A stretch of 64,000 nucleotides of DNA from a bacterium (GTDB lineage Bacteria; Patescibacteriota; Microgenomatia; UBA1406; GWC2-37-13): positions 1 through 64,000 of the forward strand of contig JAKQDR010000250.1 in NCBI GenBank assembly GCA_029573715.1, in the 5' to 3' direction. Under the pieces are notes generated by a model that had not been told where the DNA came from, did no database searches, and saw only the letters and a list, made by a program, of their open reading frames with translations. Shown here one piece after another: positions 26,329 to 35,214 of this stretch. Numbering within the stretch: position 1 is the first letter of the stretch; every line of letters begins with the position of its first letter. The translations under genes were made by a program, and so were the position numbers.

Positions 26329-27140
26329 TGGTCAGAGTATCCCTTATACCCATCAAGTCGAAGTGTTCCCGCACATTCTAAGCTGGATGAATGGAGGATG
26401 TAATCAAGTTTAAACTTGTGATTGAGAAACATCTTGGACTGCTCTGTGAATGTGAGATTTGAAGTTGCTTCCCGCAGATTGTGTTGTGAAATAAGCCGTT
26501 CAAGTCCCCGTCGCATAAACCAGTAGTTGAAGTCTCCCAAAACAAGCGTTGCGTGTCCGGGTGTTGTGTCAAACTGATCAAACACCTCTTGAAGTTGCCT
26601 TTGGCGGACCACATTACTTGCTACCACATGGGTGAGGTGCACGTTATACACATTAATCGGTTTATGGTGCGCGCCCGCGTGAACATATGTGCTTCTTAAG
26701 ACGTTTCGTGGCCCTTTTCGAGTAATAACACCCACAAGGACCTCATAAATAGACTTGGGGAGAGGAATAACCTGAGATCCTATCTGACAAACAGTTTTTT
26801 GATTGTAGAATGTTGCGAGTCCGTACACCTGCCTGATTCGATAGAACGAATCGGAAGTGGCACCCAACACATATCCGGGAAGATACCGGTCAAAGACACT
26901 TGGTATTCCCAGATTTACCTCTTGCAAACAAACAATATCGGGCTTATGTGATTGAATAATGGAGGGCAGAGCAACCAAGGCTTTATTGAAACACACATTG
27001 TATGTAAGCACAGAGAGACTTTGATTTGCATGTTGTCGCTTTGTAGCTCCCAACGACGATAATAATTGTTCCTGCAACTGGTTCTGTCCCCCTTCAGACA
27101 CCGCAGGCTTCAATCTGTGAAGCTTCATGTGAGGAGTCAT
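26295..27140 (-). CDS. endonuclease/exonuclease/phosphatase-family protein
   Basis: A 281-aa EEP-fold hydrolase with the catalytic set in order: LTYNVCFN (Asn), DIVCLQEVN (Glu, metal), INVYNVHLTH (His), LVLGDFNYW (Asp/Asn), FKLDYIL and YKGYSDHYPI (Asp-His). The family includes exonuclease III-like nucleases, sphingomyelinases and phosphoinositide phosphatases. There is no signal peptide, so it is probably cytoplasmic. Substrate unknown. It starts 9 bp after the isomerase gene's stop on the same strand. Confidence 0.88.
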   Translation of the reverse strand: MTPHMKLHRLKPAVSEGGQNQLQEQLLSSLGATKRQHANQSLSVLTYNVCFNKALVALPSIIQSHKPDIVCLQEVNLGIPSVFDRYLPGYVLGATSDSFYRIRQVYGLATFYNQKTVCQIGSQVIPLPKSIYEVLVGVITRKGPRNVLRSTYVHAGAHHKPINVYNVHLTHVVASNVVRQRQLQEVFDQFDTTPGHATLVLGDFNYWFMRRGLERLISQHNLREATSNLTFTEQSKMFLNHKFKLDYILHSSSLECAGTLRLDGYKGYSDHYPILSNFLLD

Positions 27141-27148
27141 GAATAGTA

Positions 27149-28243
27149 TTAGGAACTCTTTTTAAGTTGTGCTTTGAAATAGTCTACGTACGGCACATTT
27201 TCGGGGTTTACACCGCGAAGCGCCGCGGTGTATATTGTCATATACGACGAAAAAACCAGCAGTTCTAGCACTTGACCAAGGTGGGTCTCGGCCCTCAGTT
27301 TATGAGATAAGACCTGGATTTCGTTTTGTTTAATTACATCATGAGTGATCTCGAAACGTCGCCTAATTCGCTCATCATAGAGTCCACTCAAAAAGCTCAC
27401 AAAAACAGCAATAGACTTGTGTTCTGCGGGAAACCGCAATCCCTCCATCATATGATGGTTGAGCTCGGGAATTACCCGGAAGGATGCTATACCCTTGCTT
27501 GTTTCGTTTACTTGATTTTGTACACAATTTCCCACTCCCACCAAGTGCTCTGCCACCAAAAAGTAGGGATATTTGTTTGTAATCTCACCGGCAAATTTCT
27601 TGGCCAAATTTTCCTTAAACGGACAATGTATGCCATACCATGCATCGAAACGTTCAACGTTGCCCAAATCACGCCGCATGTTGTCGAGATAATCCTCAGA
27701 AGAGCCCTGAAACGCGTTTAATGCCAACAAAATCCCAAGAGTGCTTCCAATCGTATATCCAAACCCCATACGAGGTTGTTTTGAAGGGTTGTGTTGTTCG
27801 TTAAAAGTTGCAAAAGGATAGTGATTTGACTCAAGCCACTGTTGAAGGGGTCCTCCGACACAAAAACCCACAATACAGGCGGAGCGTTCGTGCGCCTGTT
27901 TCGCACACGCTAACACCTCCTCGGTGGTTCCAGAGTATGAACTGAGCACCACCAGGGTATTTTGATTTACAAATCCGGGAAGAGAGTAATCATCACAAAT
28001 GGTAAAGGGAACACGCAAGACATTTTTATACAAGTGATACACAATAAGACCGGGAAATCGTGAGCCACCCATGCCACAAAACACGATATTGTCGTAGCGC
28101 ATATAAGTAGATGGGTACGCGAGGGCCCGCATTGTTTCGATGGCTGAGGTAGTTTGTGCAGCGAGCCCCTGCACTGAACGAATAGCCGCATCGCCGCCCA
28201 AGCGAGAAACGATAAAGGATATGTTGTCGAGTTGATGTGTCAT
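27149..28243 (-). CDS. bifunctional phosphoglucose/phosphomannose isomerase-like SIS protein
   Basis: A 364-aa protein with two SIS halves. The first has VFCGMGGSRFPGLIVYHLY and LVVLSSYSGTTEEVLACAKQA, the sugar-phosphate-binding Ser/Thr cluster. The second has ELNHHMMEGL, a variant of the family's P-x-x-NHNEI-G motif, and EVLELLVFSSYMTIYTAALRGVNPENVPYVDYFKAQL. This matches the archaeal-type PGI/PMI family that interconverts F6P with G6P or M6P. The usual catalytic Glu in NHNE reads as Met in NHHMMEG, so activity should be tested. Transcription is divergent from the prenyltransferase. Confidence 0.8.
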   Translation of the reverse strand: MTHQLDNISFIVSRLGGDAAIRSVQGLAAQTTSAIETMRALAYPSTYMRYDNIVFCGMGGSRFPGLIVYHLYKNVLRVPFTICDDYSLPGFVNQNTLVVLSSYSGTTEEVLACAKQAHERSACIVGFCVGGPLQQWLESNHYPFATFNEQHNPSKQPRMGFGYTIGSTLGILLALNAFQGSSEDYLDNMRRDLGNVERFDAWYGIHCPFKENLAKKFAGEITNKYPYFLVAEHLVGVGNCVQNQVNETSKGIASFRVIPELNHHMMEGLRFPAEHKSIAVFVSFLSGLYDERIRRRFEITHDVIKQNEIQVLSHKLRAETHLGQVLELLVFSSYMTIYTAALRGVNPENVPYVDYFKAQLKKSS

Positions 28244-28311
28244 AGTCTTGGTATAGTATCAAAATACTCATGTATAATGCAAACAAGCATCATTTCCTCC
28301 CTCTGTTTTTC

Positions 28312-29232
28312 ATGTACACCTCATTCGCACTTCACATCATCAGGACGATGAGAGTTAATCAATGGACAAAAAATCTTGTGGTGTTTGTTGCCATCATATT
28401 TTCCGGAAAACTATTTGATGCAGAGCTTTTCGCTCGTTCACTTGTTGCCTTTTGCGTCTTTTGTTTACTTTCGTCGGCTGCGTATATCATGAATGATTTG
28501 GTAGATGCACCTGCTGACAGAAGACACCCGGTTAAAAAAAACAGACCCATCGCATCAGGGGAGATATCAACCATACAAGGACTCCTTCTCCTTATTTTTC
28601 TTGTTTCTGTTGCTCTTTTAGGCGCCATATTGTTTGACATCATGTTTTTCATGCTTGCAGTAGGTTTCTTGCTTTGGCAAGTGATGTATTCATTCATTCT
28701 TAAATCTTTTGCAGTCATAGATATTTTTGCAATCTCATTTTCTTTTGTCATTCGTGCACTTGCGGGGATGTTAGTAACGGGGTTTCATATACCTGTTTGG
28801 TTGTTTCTCACCATCTTTTTTATGTCTCTTTTCATTGCTTCAATTAAACGCAATGCGGAGCTTGCTCTCGCGGGTTCTGATGCCCGCCATACGTTGTCAA
28901 AATATAACCAAAACTTTCTCAATTTTCTCATATATACCTTTTCTACTGCCACCATCATTGCCTACTGTCTGTACAGTTATATTGAACAACCACCCTATGT
29001 CCTGACCCCTGTTTCCATATTCTTTTCTTCACTCTTCCCTGGGTTTGAAGGGAGAAAGCTTATGACACTTACCATTCCAGTTGTTGTGTATGCGATTGCT
29101 CGCTATGGTCAATTGTTTTACACCCGTATTGAAGGTGAGCGGCCGGACAAGGTGGTGGTTTCTGATGTGCCCCTTATGATGGCTATGGCAGTCTGGGGCG
29201 TTATGATAATCGTGTTTATCTATCTTCTGTAA
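28312..29232 (+). CDS. UbiA-family prenyltransferase, decaprenyl-phosphate phosphoribosyltransferase-like
   Basis: About 306 aa with eight or nine membrane helices. The first aspartate motif NDLVDAPADRRHPVKKNRPI is nearly the motif of Mycobacterium DPPR synthase (NDxxDxxxDRxHPxKxxRPI). RVNQWTKNLVVF also fits that family's start. The second conserved region has SIKRNAELA and ARHTLSKYN. It would transfer phosphoribose from PRPP to a polyprenyl phosphate, the first step to arabinosyl donors for a cell envelope glycan. I start at MYTSFALH (28312) to match family N termini; the track start (28270) is possible. Confidence 0.82.
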   Translation: MYTSFALHIIRTMRVNQWTKNLVVFVAIIFSGKLFDAELFARSLVAFCVFCLLSSAAYIMNDLVDAPADRRHPVKKNRPIASGEISTIQGLLLLIFLVSVALLGAILFDIMFFMLAVGFLLWQVMYSFILKSFAVIDIFAISFSFVIRALAGMLVTGFHIPVWLFLTIFFMSLFIASIKRNAELALAGSDARHTLSKYNQNFLNFLIYTFSTATIIAYCLYSYIEQPPYVLTPVSIFFSSLFPGFEGRKLMTLTIPVVVYAIARYGQLFYTRIEGERPDKVVVSDVPLMMAMAVWGVMIIVFIYLL

Positions 29233-29307
29233 AACACTCACCTCATCGGGAGCATGATCCATACTTGATGACATACACAACGATCAATCGTGATGTGTTT
29301 TGATATA

Positions 29308-29336
29308 TTGAAAAGACATGCATCATTAAGCATACT
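29308..29336 (+). promoter_or_regulatory. promoter of recA
   Basis: TTGAAA (29308-29313), 17-bp spacer, CATACT (29331-29336), with a leader of about 30 nt. I see no LexA-type operator around it. Confidence 0.5.
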
Positions 29337-29369
29337 AGGGCACTATCAGTTATAAGATATTTATAAATC

Positions 29370-30380
29370 ATGTCCACCGCCGTCACCAAAGAAACCAAAG
29401 ATCCACGCCAACAGGCTGTTTCTGCAGCGCTTGAAAGCATACAAAAACAATTTGGAAAAGGCTCCATTATGCGCTTAGGCGATACTCCTGCTGAGCCCAT
29501 GGACGTTATATCAACCGGTGTCATGCCCCTTGATGCGGCGCTTGGTGTGGGGGGTATTCCTAAAGGAAGAATTGTAGAGATATATGGTCCGGAAGCCTCA
29601 GGCAAAACAACCATTTGTCTATCAATTATTTCAGAACTTCAAAAGGCGGGAGGCGTCACTGCATTTGTTGACGCAGAACACGCCCTGGACCCTGTATGGG
29701 CTAAAACGCTCGGTGTTAAGCTCGAAGACCTTCTTGTCTCTCAGCCCGACACCGGCGAGCAAGCGCTTGAGATTGTAGAAACATTGGTTCGATCGGGAGG
29801 AGTGGATCTTATTGTGGTCGACTCAGTTGCGGCACTTACACCAAGAGCAGAGATTGAGGGTGAGATGGGCGACGCGGTGGTTGGATCTCAGGCACGACTT
29901 ATGTCTCAGGCTCTTCGTAAGTTGACTGCCGTCGTGAGCAAGTCAAAATGCACAATTTTGTTTACCAACCAACTGCGTTTGAAAATTGGTGTTATGTTCG
30001 GTAATCCTGAAACAACACCGGGTGGCCTTGCGATGAAGTTTTATTCATCTGTGCGTATGGATGTGCGAAAAATTGAGACTCTTAAGAAAGACGGACAGGT
30101 GTATGGCTCAAGAGTGCGGGTGAAAGTGGTGAAAAATAAAGTTGCCCCACCATTTCGTGAGGCTGAGTTTACCATCGTAAGCTCTGGCATTGATAGGCTT
30201 GAAGCTTTAATTGACACTGCACTTATTCAAGGGGTTCTCACCAGATCGGGCGCCTTTATTAAACACGCTGACAAGACGCTGGGACAAGGAAAAGAGCAAG
30301 TAAAAGATGTTTTGATGCAGGAGGATAAACTTCGCCAAAGCATCGTGAGAGAGGTAAAGGAGAAAATGAAACGAGTGTAG
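29370..30380 (+). CDS. recA: recombinase RecA
   Basis: A 336-aa RecA. Markers are [12 protein letters not shown] near the start, Walker [30 protein letters not shown], Walker [23 protein letters not shown], the L2 loop [21 protein letters not shown] and the final [23 protein letters not shown]. It forms the filament for homologous recombination and repair. The acidic C-terminal tail is short and basic (KEKMKRV). No lexA is visible, so regulation is probably not SOS-type. Confidence 0.98.
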   Translation: MSTAVTKETKDPRQQAVSAALESIQKQFGKGSIMRLGDTPAEPMDVISTGVMPLDAALGVGGIPKGRIVEIYGPEASGKTTICLSIISELQKAGGVTAFVDAEHALDPVWAKTLGVKLEDLLVSQPDTGEQALEIVETLVRSGGVDLIVVDSVAALTPRAEIEGEMGDAVVGSQARLMSQALRKLTAVVSKSKCTILFTNQLRLKIGVMFGNPETTPGGLAMKFYSSVRMDVRKIETLKKDGQVYGSRVRVKVVKNKVAPPFREAEFTIVSSGIDRLEALIDTALIQGVLTRSGAFIKHADKTLGQGKEQVKDVLMQEDKLRQSIVREVKEKMKRV

Positions 30381-30449
30381 CCCTAGCGCTTGTGAAGATC
30401 TCAGTATATAGTGCTTGCATATTTATGACGCGCACTTCATAATAGATAC

Positions 30450-31274
30450 ATGAGCATCTCAACTGGCATTCAACACAGGCGCTCTTCCGGCCAAGTGCTC
30501 TTGTTGGGCCTCATGCTTGTAGCGCTTATTACCACCATTGTGGGGACCGGAGCTCTTCAGACCATTAGCTCAACTCAAACTACCAAACAAACAGAAGAGG
30601 CTCGTCGGGCCGCCAATATCGCGCGTGGTGCGCTTGAGGCGGGCATTAATGATGAAGAAATTGACCCCGGCACCTTTTTTTCAAACGTTAACCCAGACGC
30701 CTCAACCCAAAGCATAGTCAATAAGACACCCACGAACCAGTATGTTCACTCTGACGTTGTGCAAAAAGATGGACAACTCTTGTTTTACCTTACTGATTTC
30801 AATACTTCCACCAATACATTTGGTTCAGAATATTATGATGGGGGAATTCAGGTGTTTTTTGGCACAGAAGGCTCGTGTCCCGAACTAGAATTACTTGCAA
30901 TTGGTCCGGATAATCAGGTGATAGACCGAAAATACTCAGGTGCCTTGCCCGGATGCTCGGGCTCTCTCAATCACCCCGATGCAATTGCAGTAGAGAACGC
31001 TTCTGCAGAACCGTTGACCTGGGATGGGAATATCACAACGTTTAGTGGAAAATTGAGTTTGACCGTGAATAGCGCCCAAGAAGTCAGACTACTGGTTATT
31101 CGTCCGTTTTTTGGATCCACCAAAGTAGGATTTGTTGGAGTGGGAAATGATCTTATGTCTCAGGGAAGGGAAATCTCAAGCACAGTGAGAACCATCGATG
31201 GAGCTCAAAGAACCGAGACCGTGTATCAGGCCTATCCTCAAATTCCTTTGTCACTTTTTGCAACAGTATTGTAG
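30450..31274 (+). CDS. PilX-like secreted/pilus-associated protein
   Basis: A 274-aa protein. After a basic head (QHRRSSG) comes a hydrophobic helix, QVLLLGLMLVALITTIVGTGAL, then QTTKQTEEARRAANIARGALEAGI, which is the PilX-type 'AExA...A..A' stalk region. The C-terminal head is beta-rich, with a likely disulphide pair (GSCPELELL and LPGCSGSL). The Ser-Gly before the helix resembles a prepilin cleavage site but lacks Glu at +5. It is unlinked to the main pilus operon. -10 CATAAT ends 6 nt before the ATG, with TTGCAT 17 bp upstream, so the message is probably leaderless. Confidence 0.6.
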   Translation: MSISTGIQHRRSSGQVLLLGLMLVALITTIVGTGALQTISSTQTTKQTEEARRAANIARGALEAGINDEEIDPGTFFSNVNPDASTQSIVNKTPTNQYVHSDVVQKDGQLLFYLTDFNTSTNTFGSEYYDGGIQVFFGTEGSCPELELLAIGPDNQVIDRKYSGALPGCSGSLNHPDAIAVENASAEPLTWDGNITTFSGKLSLTVNSAQEVRLLVIRPFFGSTKVGFVGVGNDLMSQGREISSTVRTIDGAQRTETVYQAYPQIPLSLFATVL

Positions 31275-31295
31275 CGATGGGTGAGCGGGCACTCA

Positions 31296-32078
31296 TTAAT
31301 TAAACCGCTCCACAAACACTTCTGATTGGGGATAGTTTGCAAGCACAAACTCCTTAGTGTCCACGACAAAGTTCTTCCCCCCACACACATATATTTGATA
31401 TGTGTCAGAGGGGAGCGCATTGAGATTTTTTTGTATTCGTCCAAGTGCGTAGTGAAGCCCCAAAGGCTCATCGGGCGGAGAAAGAGAAGTTTGTTGAGAA
31501 AGACACACGGTGAATCGACACACGGCATTCATTTTGTTCCATAGTAAAGACCACTGCTGCCACTCATCAAGCAAGTAGAGATCTTCTGTTGTTTTCATCC
31601 CCCAATATATGTGCACGGAAGGGGGTTCGTCCATACGCGCCAAACACTGCATCATAGCTCGAAATGGCGCAATGCCCGTTGAGCTTGCGAGAAATACGCG
31701 TGCAGGATGCGCGTTCGCGTCTTTGAGCACCAAATTACCAGCAGGACCCGTGCATTGAAATACAGACCCAAAAGACGCGTGTGCCAGCATTGAGGTTCCT
31801 TTGCCATCAGCAATATGTACAATGAGCAGCTCAAACGAAGAACAGGTGACCACCGGACCTTTTGGTGACGATGAGATGGTTGCCTTGGTATCAAATCCTG
31901 CAAGCGAGTACGATCGCACAAAGCGAGCACCATCTAAGGGGTTTTGGAAAACGAAAGATACAAATTGGCCAGGAATAAAAGAAATCGCGCCACTTTTCAC
32001 TTCAAATGTATATAAAGAAACTGAAGGGGTGAGCTCTTTTTTTCGTGAAAGTGTGCAGGCGAATTGGTTTATTGGCAT
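31296..32078 (-). CDS. ferredoxin-NADP reductase-like flavoprotein
   Basis: A 260-aa two-domain FNR-fold protein. The FAD domain has the RSYSLAGF motif (consensus RxYS) and FIPGQFVSFVF. The phosphate-binding region includes GKGTSMLAH. The NAD(P) domain starts VFLASSTGIAPFRAM and ends YQIYVCGGKNFVVDTKEFVL, with FVERFN at the C terminus. There is no iron-sulphur motif. It could reduce a ferredoxin, flavodoxin or another carrier; the partner is not in the window. It converges on the PilX-like gene. Confidence 0.88.
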   Translation of the reverse strand: MPINQFACTLSRKKELTPSVSLYTFEVKSGAISFIPGQFVSFVFQNPLDGARFVRSYSLAGFDTKATISSSPKGPVVTCSSFELLIVHIADGKGTSMLAHASFGSVFQCTGPAGNLVLKDANAHPARVFLASSTGIAPFRAMMQCLARMDEPPSVHIYWGMKTTEDLYLLDEWQQWSLLWNKMNAVCRFTVCLSQQTSLSPPDEPLGLHYALGRIQKNLNALPSDTYQIYVCGGKNFVVDTKEFVLANYPQSEVFVERFN

Positions 32079-32184
32079 ATGATTTCAATTGCAATTAACA
32101 AGTATTGTCAGTAGAATACCACAGTTGATTACTATTTCGAAGAAGAAATTACAACAAAAGTTCTTGTATACCGTTTTTCATATT

Positions 32185-32241
32185 TTGCCATGCTACATTT
32201 AGAATATATATCTCGTTGCATCAACACGACCCCACGTCGTG
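32185..32241 (+). promoter_or_regulatory. putative promoter and 5' hairpin of RNase Y
   Basis: TTGCCA (32185-32190), then TATATC (32207-32212), gives a leader of about 100 nt. That leader holds a CACGAC/GTCGTG hairpin with a 5-nt loop (32225-32241). The long structured leader stands out among mostly leaderless neighbours and may let RNase Y control its own mRNA. The rest of the 240-bp gap shows nothing clear. Confidence 0.35.
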
Positions 32242-32318
32242 CGCAAGGGGATTATGGAGTATAAGGCGGCACTACGTAGAACTTCTATCTTCTTCGGCAA
32301 CAAACAAATCCTTAGGTT

Positions 32319-33794
32319 ATGTTCAAATTTTTTCAGAATCTATTTATCCCGAAAGAGGCCATTCAAAAAGTTATTGATGAAGCAAAACAAAAGGCACGTG
32401 AAATAGTGCTTAAGGCCAATGAAGATGCGGTCAAAGTTCGGCAGCAAGCTGAGGCCGATGCACGCAAAATTACCGCTGAAGCTGTGCAGGCAGAAAAAGA
32501 GCTCAACAAGGCGCGATCGCTTCTTGGTCAAGAAAAGGCTGAAGTCCAAAGAGAAAGACAGCTTTTTGAGGAAGAAAAGAAGCAAATTGCCCTTCAGAAA
32601 CAAACTATTGAATCGGTAAAAAAAGACATTGAGGATAGACGAGAATCTCTGCTTACCAAGCTAGAACACATCGCCTCACTCACCAAAGAGCAAGCAAAAG
32701 ACATGATCATGCGTGGCGTTGAGGATAAGATGAAAGAGGATGTCGCAAAAAGGTACACAGCGTTTGAAGAGGAATTTAAATTGAAAGCAGCGGATAAAGC
32801 ACGAGAAATGCTTACTGATGCCATGCGATTTGGTGCAGTTGACTATACCGCGGAGTACACCCTTTCTGTGGTTCATTTGCCCAGCGACGACTATAAGGGG
32901 CGCATCATTGGAAAAGATGGAAGAAATATCCGTGCGTTTGAGCTTGCAACTGGAGTAGATGTTGACCTTGATGAAGAAGGCGTGATTAAGCTTTCAAGCT
33001 TTGATGCGGTACGGCGAGAAGTGGCGAGAGTCTCTTTGGAGCGTTTGATTCAAGATGGTCGCATCCAGCCAGCCCGTATCGAGGAAATAGTCAAAAAAAC
33101 CCAAAACGAAACAGAGAAAGAAATGCTTAAGGCGGGTGAAGACCTTTGTCATAAGTGTGGGGTATACAACCTGCCGGTTGAGCTCATGCGGCTTCTGGGG
33201 AGATTTAAGTATCGTTTTTCTTATGGTCAAAACATGATATTACACACCCTTGAGGAGACTCGAATAGGTATTGCGCTTGCACATGAGCTTAAATGTGATG
33301 TAAACACCGTAAAGCTTGGTTGTTTGTTTCATGACATTGGCAAAGTGATTGCAGATAAAGAAGGAAACCACATCGATTTGGGTGTTGAAATTCTTACAAA
33401 GTACCGCTTTCCTCAGGCTGTTATTGATGCGGTCGCCTCTCATCATGAGGATGTTCCGTTTAAATCGGTTGAGGGTGTTGTTGTTTATATAGCTGACGCA
33501 GTATCGGGGAGTAGGCCAGGGGCGCGACACGAAGACATTCAACAATATGTTCAGCGTATTCAGACAATAGAAAACATCGCCAAGACTAAACAAGGGGTAA
33601 AAGAAGCATATGCCCTTCAGGCTGGTCGAGAGCTTCGAATTATTGTGCGTCCGGACGCAGTGTCTGATGCGGAACTTGTCATATTGGCTCAGTCAGTCAA
33701 AGACGAGCTGGAGAAACAATTTGAAGTGTTTCCCGGACAGATTACCGTCACTGCAATTCGAGAAAGCAGAGTACAAGCGACAACAAAAATATAA
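32319..33794 (+). CDS. rny: ribonuclease Y, without the usual membrane anchor
   Basis: A 491-aa RNase Y. It has a long coiled coil (about 10-190), a KH domain (SDDYKGRIIGKDGRNIRAFELATGVDVDLD), an HD domain with GCLFHDIGKV and DAVASHHED, and the conserved C terminus FPGQITVTAIRE. It starts mRNA decay by endonucleolytic cuts. The normal N-terminal transmembrane helix is missing: the protein begins MFKFFQNLFIPKEAI and goes straight into the coiled coil. An in-frame TAG two codons upstream excludes a longer form. It may use a short amphipathic helix or be cytosolic. Confidence 0.95.
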   Translation: MFKFFQNLFIPKEAIQKVIDEAKQKAREIVLKANEDAVKVRQQAEADARKITAEAVQAEKELNKARSLLGQEKAEVQRERQLFEEEKKQIALQKQTIESVKKDIEDRRESLLTKLEHIASLTKEQAKDMIMRGVEDKMKEDVAKRYTAFEEEFKLKAADKAREMLTDAMRFGAVDYTAEYTLSVVHLPSDDYKGRIIGKDGRNIRAFELATGVDVDLDEEGVIKLSSFDAVRREVARVSLERLIQDGRIQPARIEEIVKKTQNETEKEMLKAGEDLCHKCGVYNLPVELMRLLGRFKYRFSYGQNMILHTLEETRIGIALAHELKCDVNTVKLGCLFHDIGKVIADKEGNHIDLGVEILTKYRFPQAVIDAVASHHEDVPFKSVEGVVVYIADAVSGSRPGARHEDIQQYVQRIQTIENIAKTKQGVKEAYALQAGRELRIIVRPDAVSDAELVILAQSVKDELEKQFEVFPGQITVTAIRESRVQATTKI

Positions 33795-33895
33795 CGTGAC
33801 ATTGTTGGTGAGCACAGAATCATTGTGAGAGTATGGCCCGCTCCAACAATTTATGTTTGATACAGATAGTCACAATAAGATGATTTTATTTGTGC

Positions 33896-33924
33896 TTGAC
33901 AGGAAGCCACGCGCCCGCTACCAT
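33896..33924 (+). promoter_or_regulatory. promoter of the HU gene
   Basis: Perfect TTGACA (33896-33901), 17-bp spacer, TACCAT (33919-33924). It is followed by a leader of about 55 nt ending in a strong Shine-Dalgarno (AAGGAGGTG, 33966-33974), rare in this window. Confidence 0.7.
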
Positions 33925-33982
33925 GCGCATATACGTTTCTTGTTATAACTTGCTGTCTCTATAAAAAGGAGGTGAAATACAC

Positions 33983-34255
33983 ATGACAAAAGCTGACCTC
34001 GTAGCACATGTTGCAAAAAAAGCAGGCCTCACCGCAAAAGCATCAAAAGACGCAGTGCAGGTTGTGTTCGATACAATCGCAGCCGCATTGAAGCGCAATG
34101 AGAAGGTTGTGGTTACAGGATTTGGTACATTTCTCGTCAGAAAGCGCGCTGCTCGCAAGGGCCGCAATCCTCAAACTGGCGCAGAGATTAAGATCCCTGC
34201 CACAAAGACACCCGGATTTACTGCAGGTAAATCACTCAAGAGAATGGTGAAGTAA
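33983..34255 (+). CDS. HU-family DNA-binding protein
   Basis: A 90-aa HU/IHF fold: [51 protein letters not shown] (the DNA-binding arm) and [11 protein letters not shown]. It is a nucleoid-shaping protein that bends DNA non-specifically. It has its own consensus promoter, a strong ribosome-binding site and a strong terminator, as expected of an abundant protein. Length is exactly that of the family. Confidence 0.97.
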   Translation: MTKADLVAHVAKKAGLTAKASKDAVQVVFDTIAAALKRNEKVVVTGFGTFLVRKRAARKGRNPQTGAEIKIPATKTPGFTAGKSLKRMVK

Positions 34256-34292
34256 AACCCTTGTTTTGCAACCGTCAAAATACTTTGATGGT

Positions 34293-34323
34293 AAAAAACC
34301 CTGACAAATGTCAGGGTTTTTTT
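34293..34323 (+). terminator. intrinsic terminator of the HU gene
   Basis: The stem CCCTGAC/GTCAGGG with a 4-nt AAAT loop is preceded by six A and followed by seven T. It is the clearest rho-independent terminator in the window. Confidence 0.92.
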
Positions 34324-34360
34324 ATGCATCATTAGAAAATCCTGGTATAATGATTTTCAT

Positions 34361-34942
34361 ATGGGAATTGGGACCATCCGATTCGTATTTTTAGCGATCA
34401 CCACAGCTCTTTTATTGCTCCTTTTAGGTACGTCATCTGTGGTCGCACAAAAAACTTCTTCACGCCCTGCCGACCTCGTGAATAATGACAAAGTTATTTA
34501 TTCACTGCCAGATGTGGGAAACGTCACACCAGACCACCCCCTTTTCGTTTTAAAGCAAATCAGAGATAGTTTTGTCTTAGCACTTCCCCAAGACCCCATT
34601 TCCCGTGCCAAAACGTTGATTAAAATGAGCGACAAGTACACGGTTTATGGATCTCGACTTGTCTCGTTAAGTCGGATAAATCGCGCTGTTTCAAGCTTTG
34701 AATTATCACTGGATCATCAGGCGAGCCTTGAGAAAACACTAACAGAGGAAGCGGCGCGAACATCTCAACAAGAGCCTGAAATAGTGAGCCAATTGCGTGA
34801 AACCGCAATCCAAAGCAACATAAAACAAGCTGAGATACTACGCACCCTTATAGATGGGGTACCCTCCACGGAACAACCGACATTTATGGGTCTGCTTGAC
34901 AAAAATATGCAACTGCGTAAACGATTGCAGACGATAGAATAA
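34361..34942 (+). CDS. DUF5667-like exported protein
   Basis: A 193-aa protein. A signal peptide (FLAITTALLLLLLGTSSVVAQ) is followed by a helical domain that starts LPDVGNVTPDHPLFVLKQIRDSFVLALPQDPISRAKTLIKMSDKYTVYGSRLVSL. This matches the DUF5667 pattern (P-G-x-x-PDxPxYxLK..., then K/R-A-x-L-x-x-...A-x-x-R). Function is unknown; such proteins are common in CPR and Actinobacteria envelopes. The extended -10 TGGTATAAT ends 9 nt before the ATG. Confidence 0.65.
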   Translation: MGIGTIRFVFLAITTALLLLLLGTSSVVAQKTSSRPADLVNNDKVIYSLPDVGNVTPDHPLFVLKQIRDSFVLALPQDPISRAKTLIKMSDKYTVYGSRLVSLSRINRAVSSFELSLDHQASLEKTLTEEAARTSQQEPEIVSQLRETAIQSNIKQAEILRTLIDGVPSTEQPTFMGLLDKNMQLRKRLQTIE

Positions 34943-35160
34943 AAAGTACTGCTGCAAAAGGCAAAAAACGTAATCTCCGCATCATGAAGTAGCCTAGATA
35001 ATATACACATCTCCCGATTGACTACGCGCAACAGTTCTTTTGTATCAATGTACATGGACACATTTGTTGTTATTTTGTGTGCTAAGAATATTTCTGTTCG
35101 TGCGGGAATTATTTCGTCGAAAAAGACGCAGTTGATATATTCTGATATAGAAAGATAACC

Positions 35161-35214
35161 TTGCAAACACTATCTGTGGTGTTTAATATGCTTTTCAAAC
35201 ACTATACCATGAAA
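35161..35214 (+). promoter_or_regulatory. nrdR-nrdJ promoter with tandem NrdR boxes
   Basis: TTGCAA (35161-35166) and TAATAT (35184-35189) are separated by 17 bp. The spacer holds a 16-nt NrdR-box-like sequence, ACACTATCTGTGGTGT (13 of 16 to the ACACWATATATWGTGT consensus). A weaker second box beginning ACACTATA starts at 35199, 32 bp further and over the nrdR ATG. Two boxes about three helical turns apart are the classic NrdR arrangement. The 200 bp upstream of this (34943-35160) hold nothing I can identify. Confidence 0.75.

Noticed and set aside
29233-29369. LexA/SOS box before recA
   Set aside because: Only a plain TTGAAA-N17-CATACT promoter is present; no matching palindrome was found.
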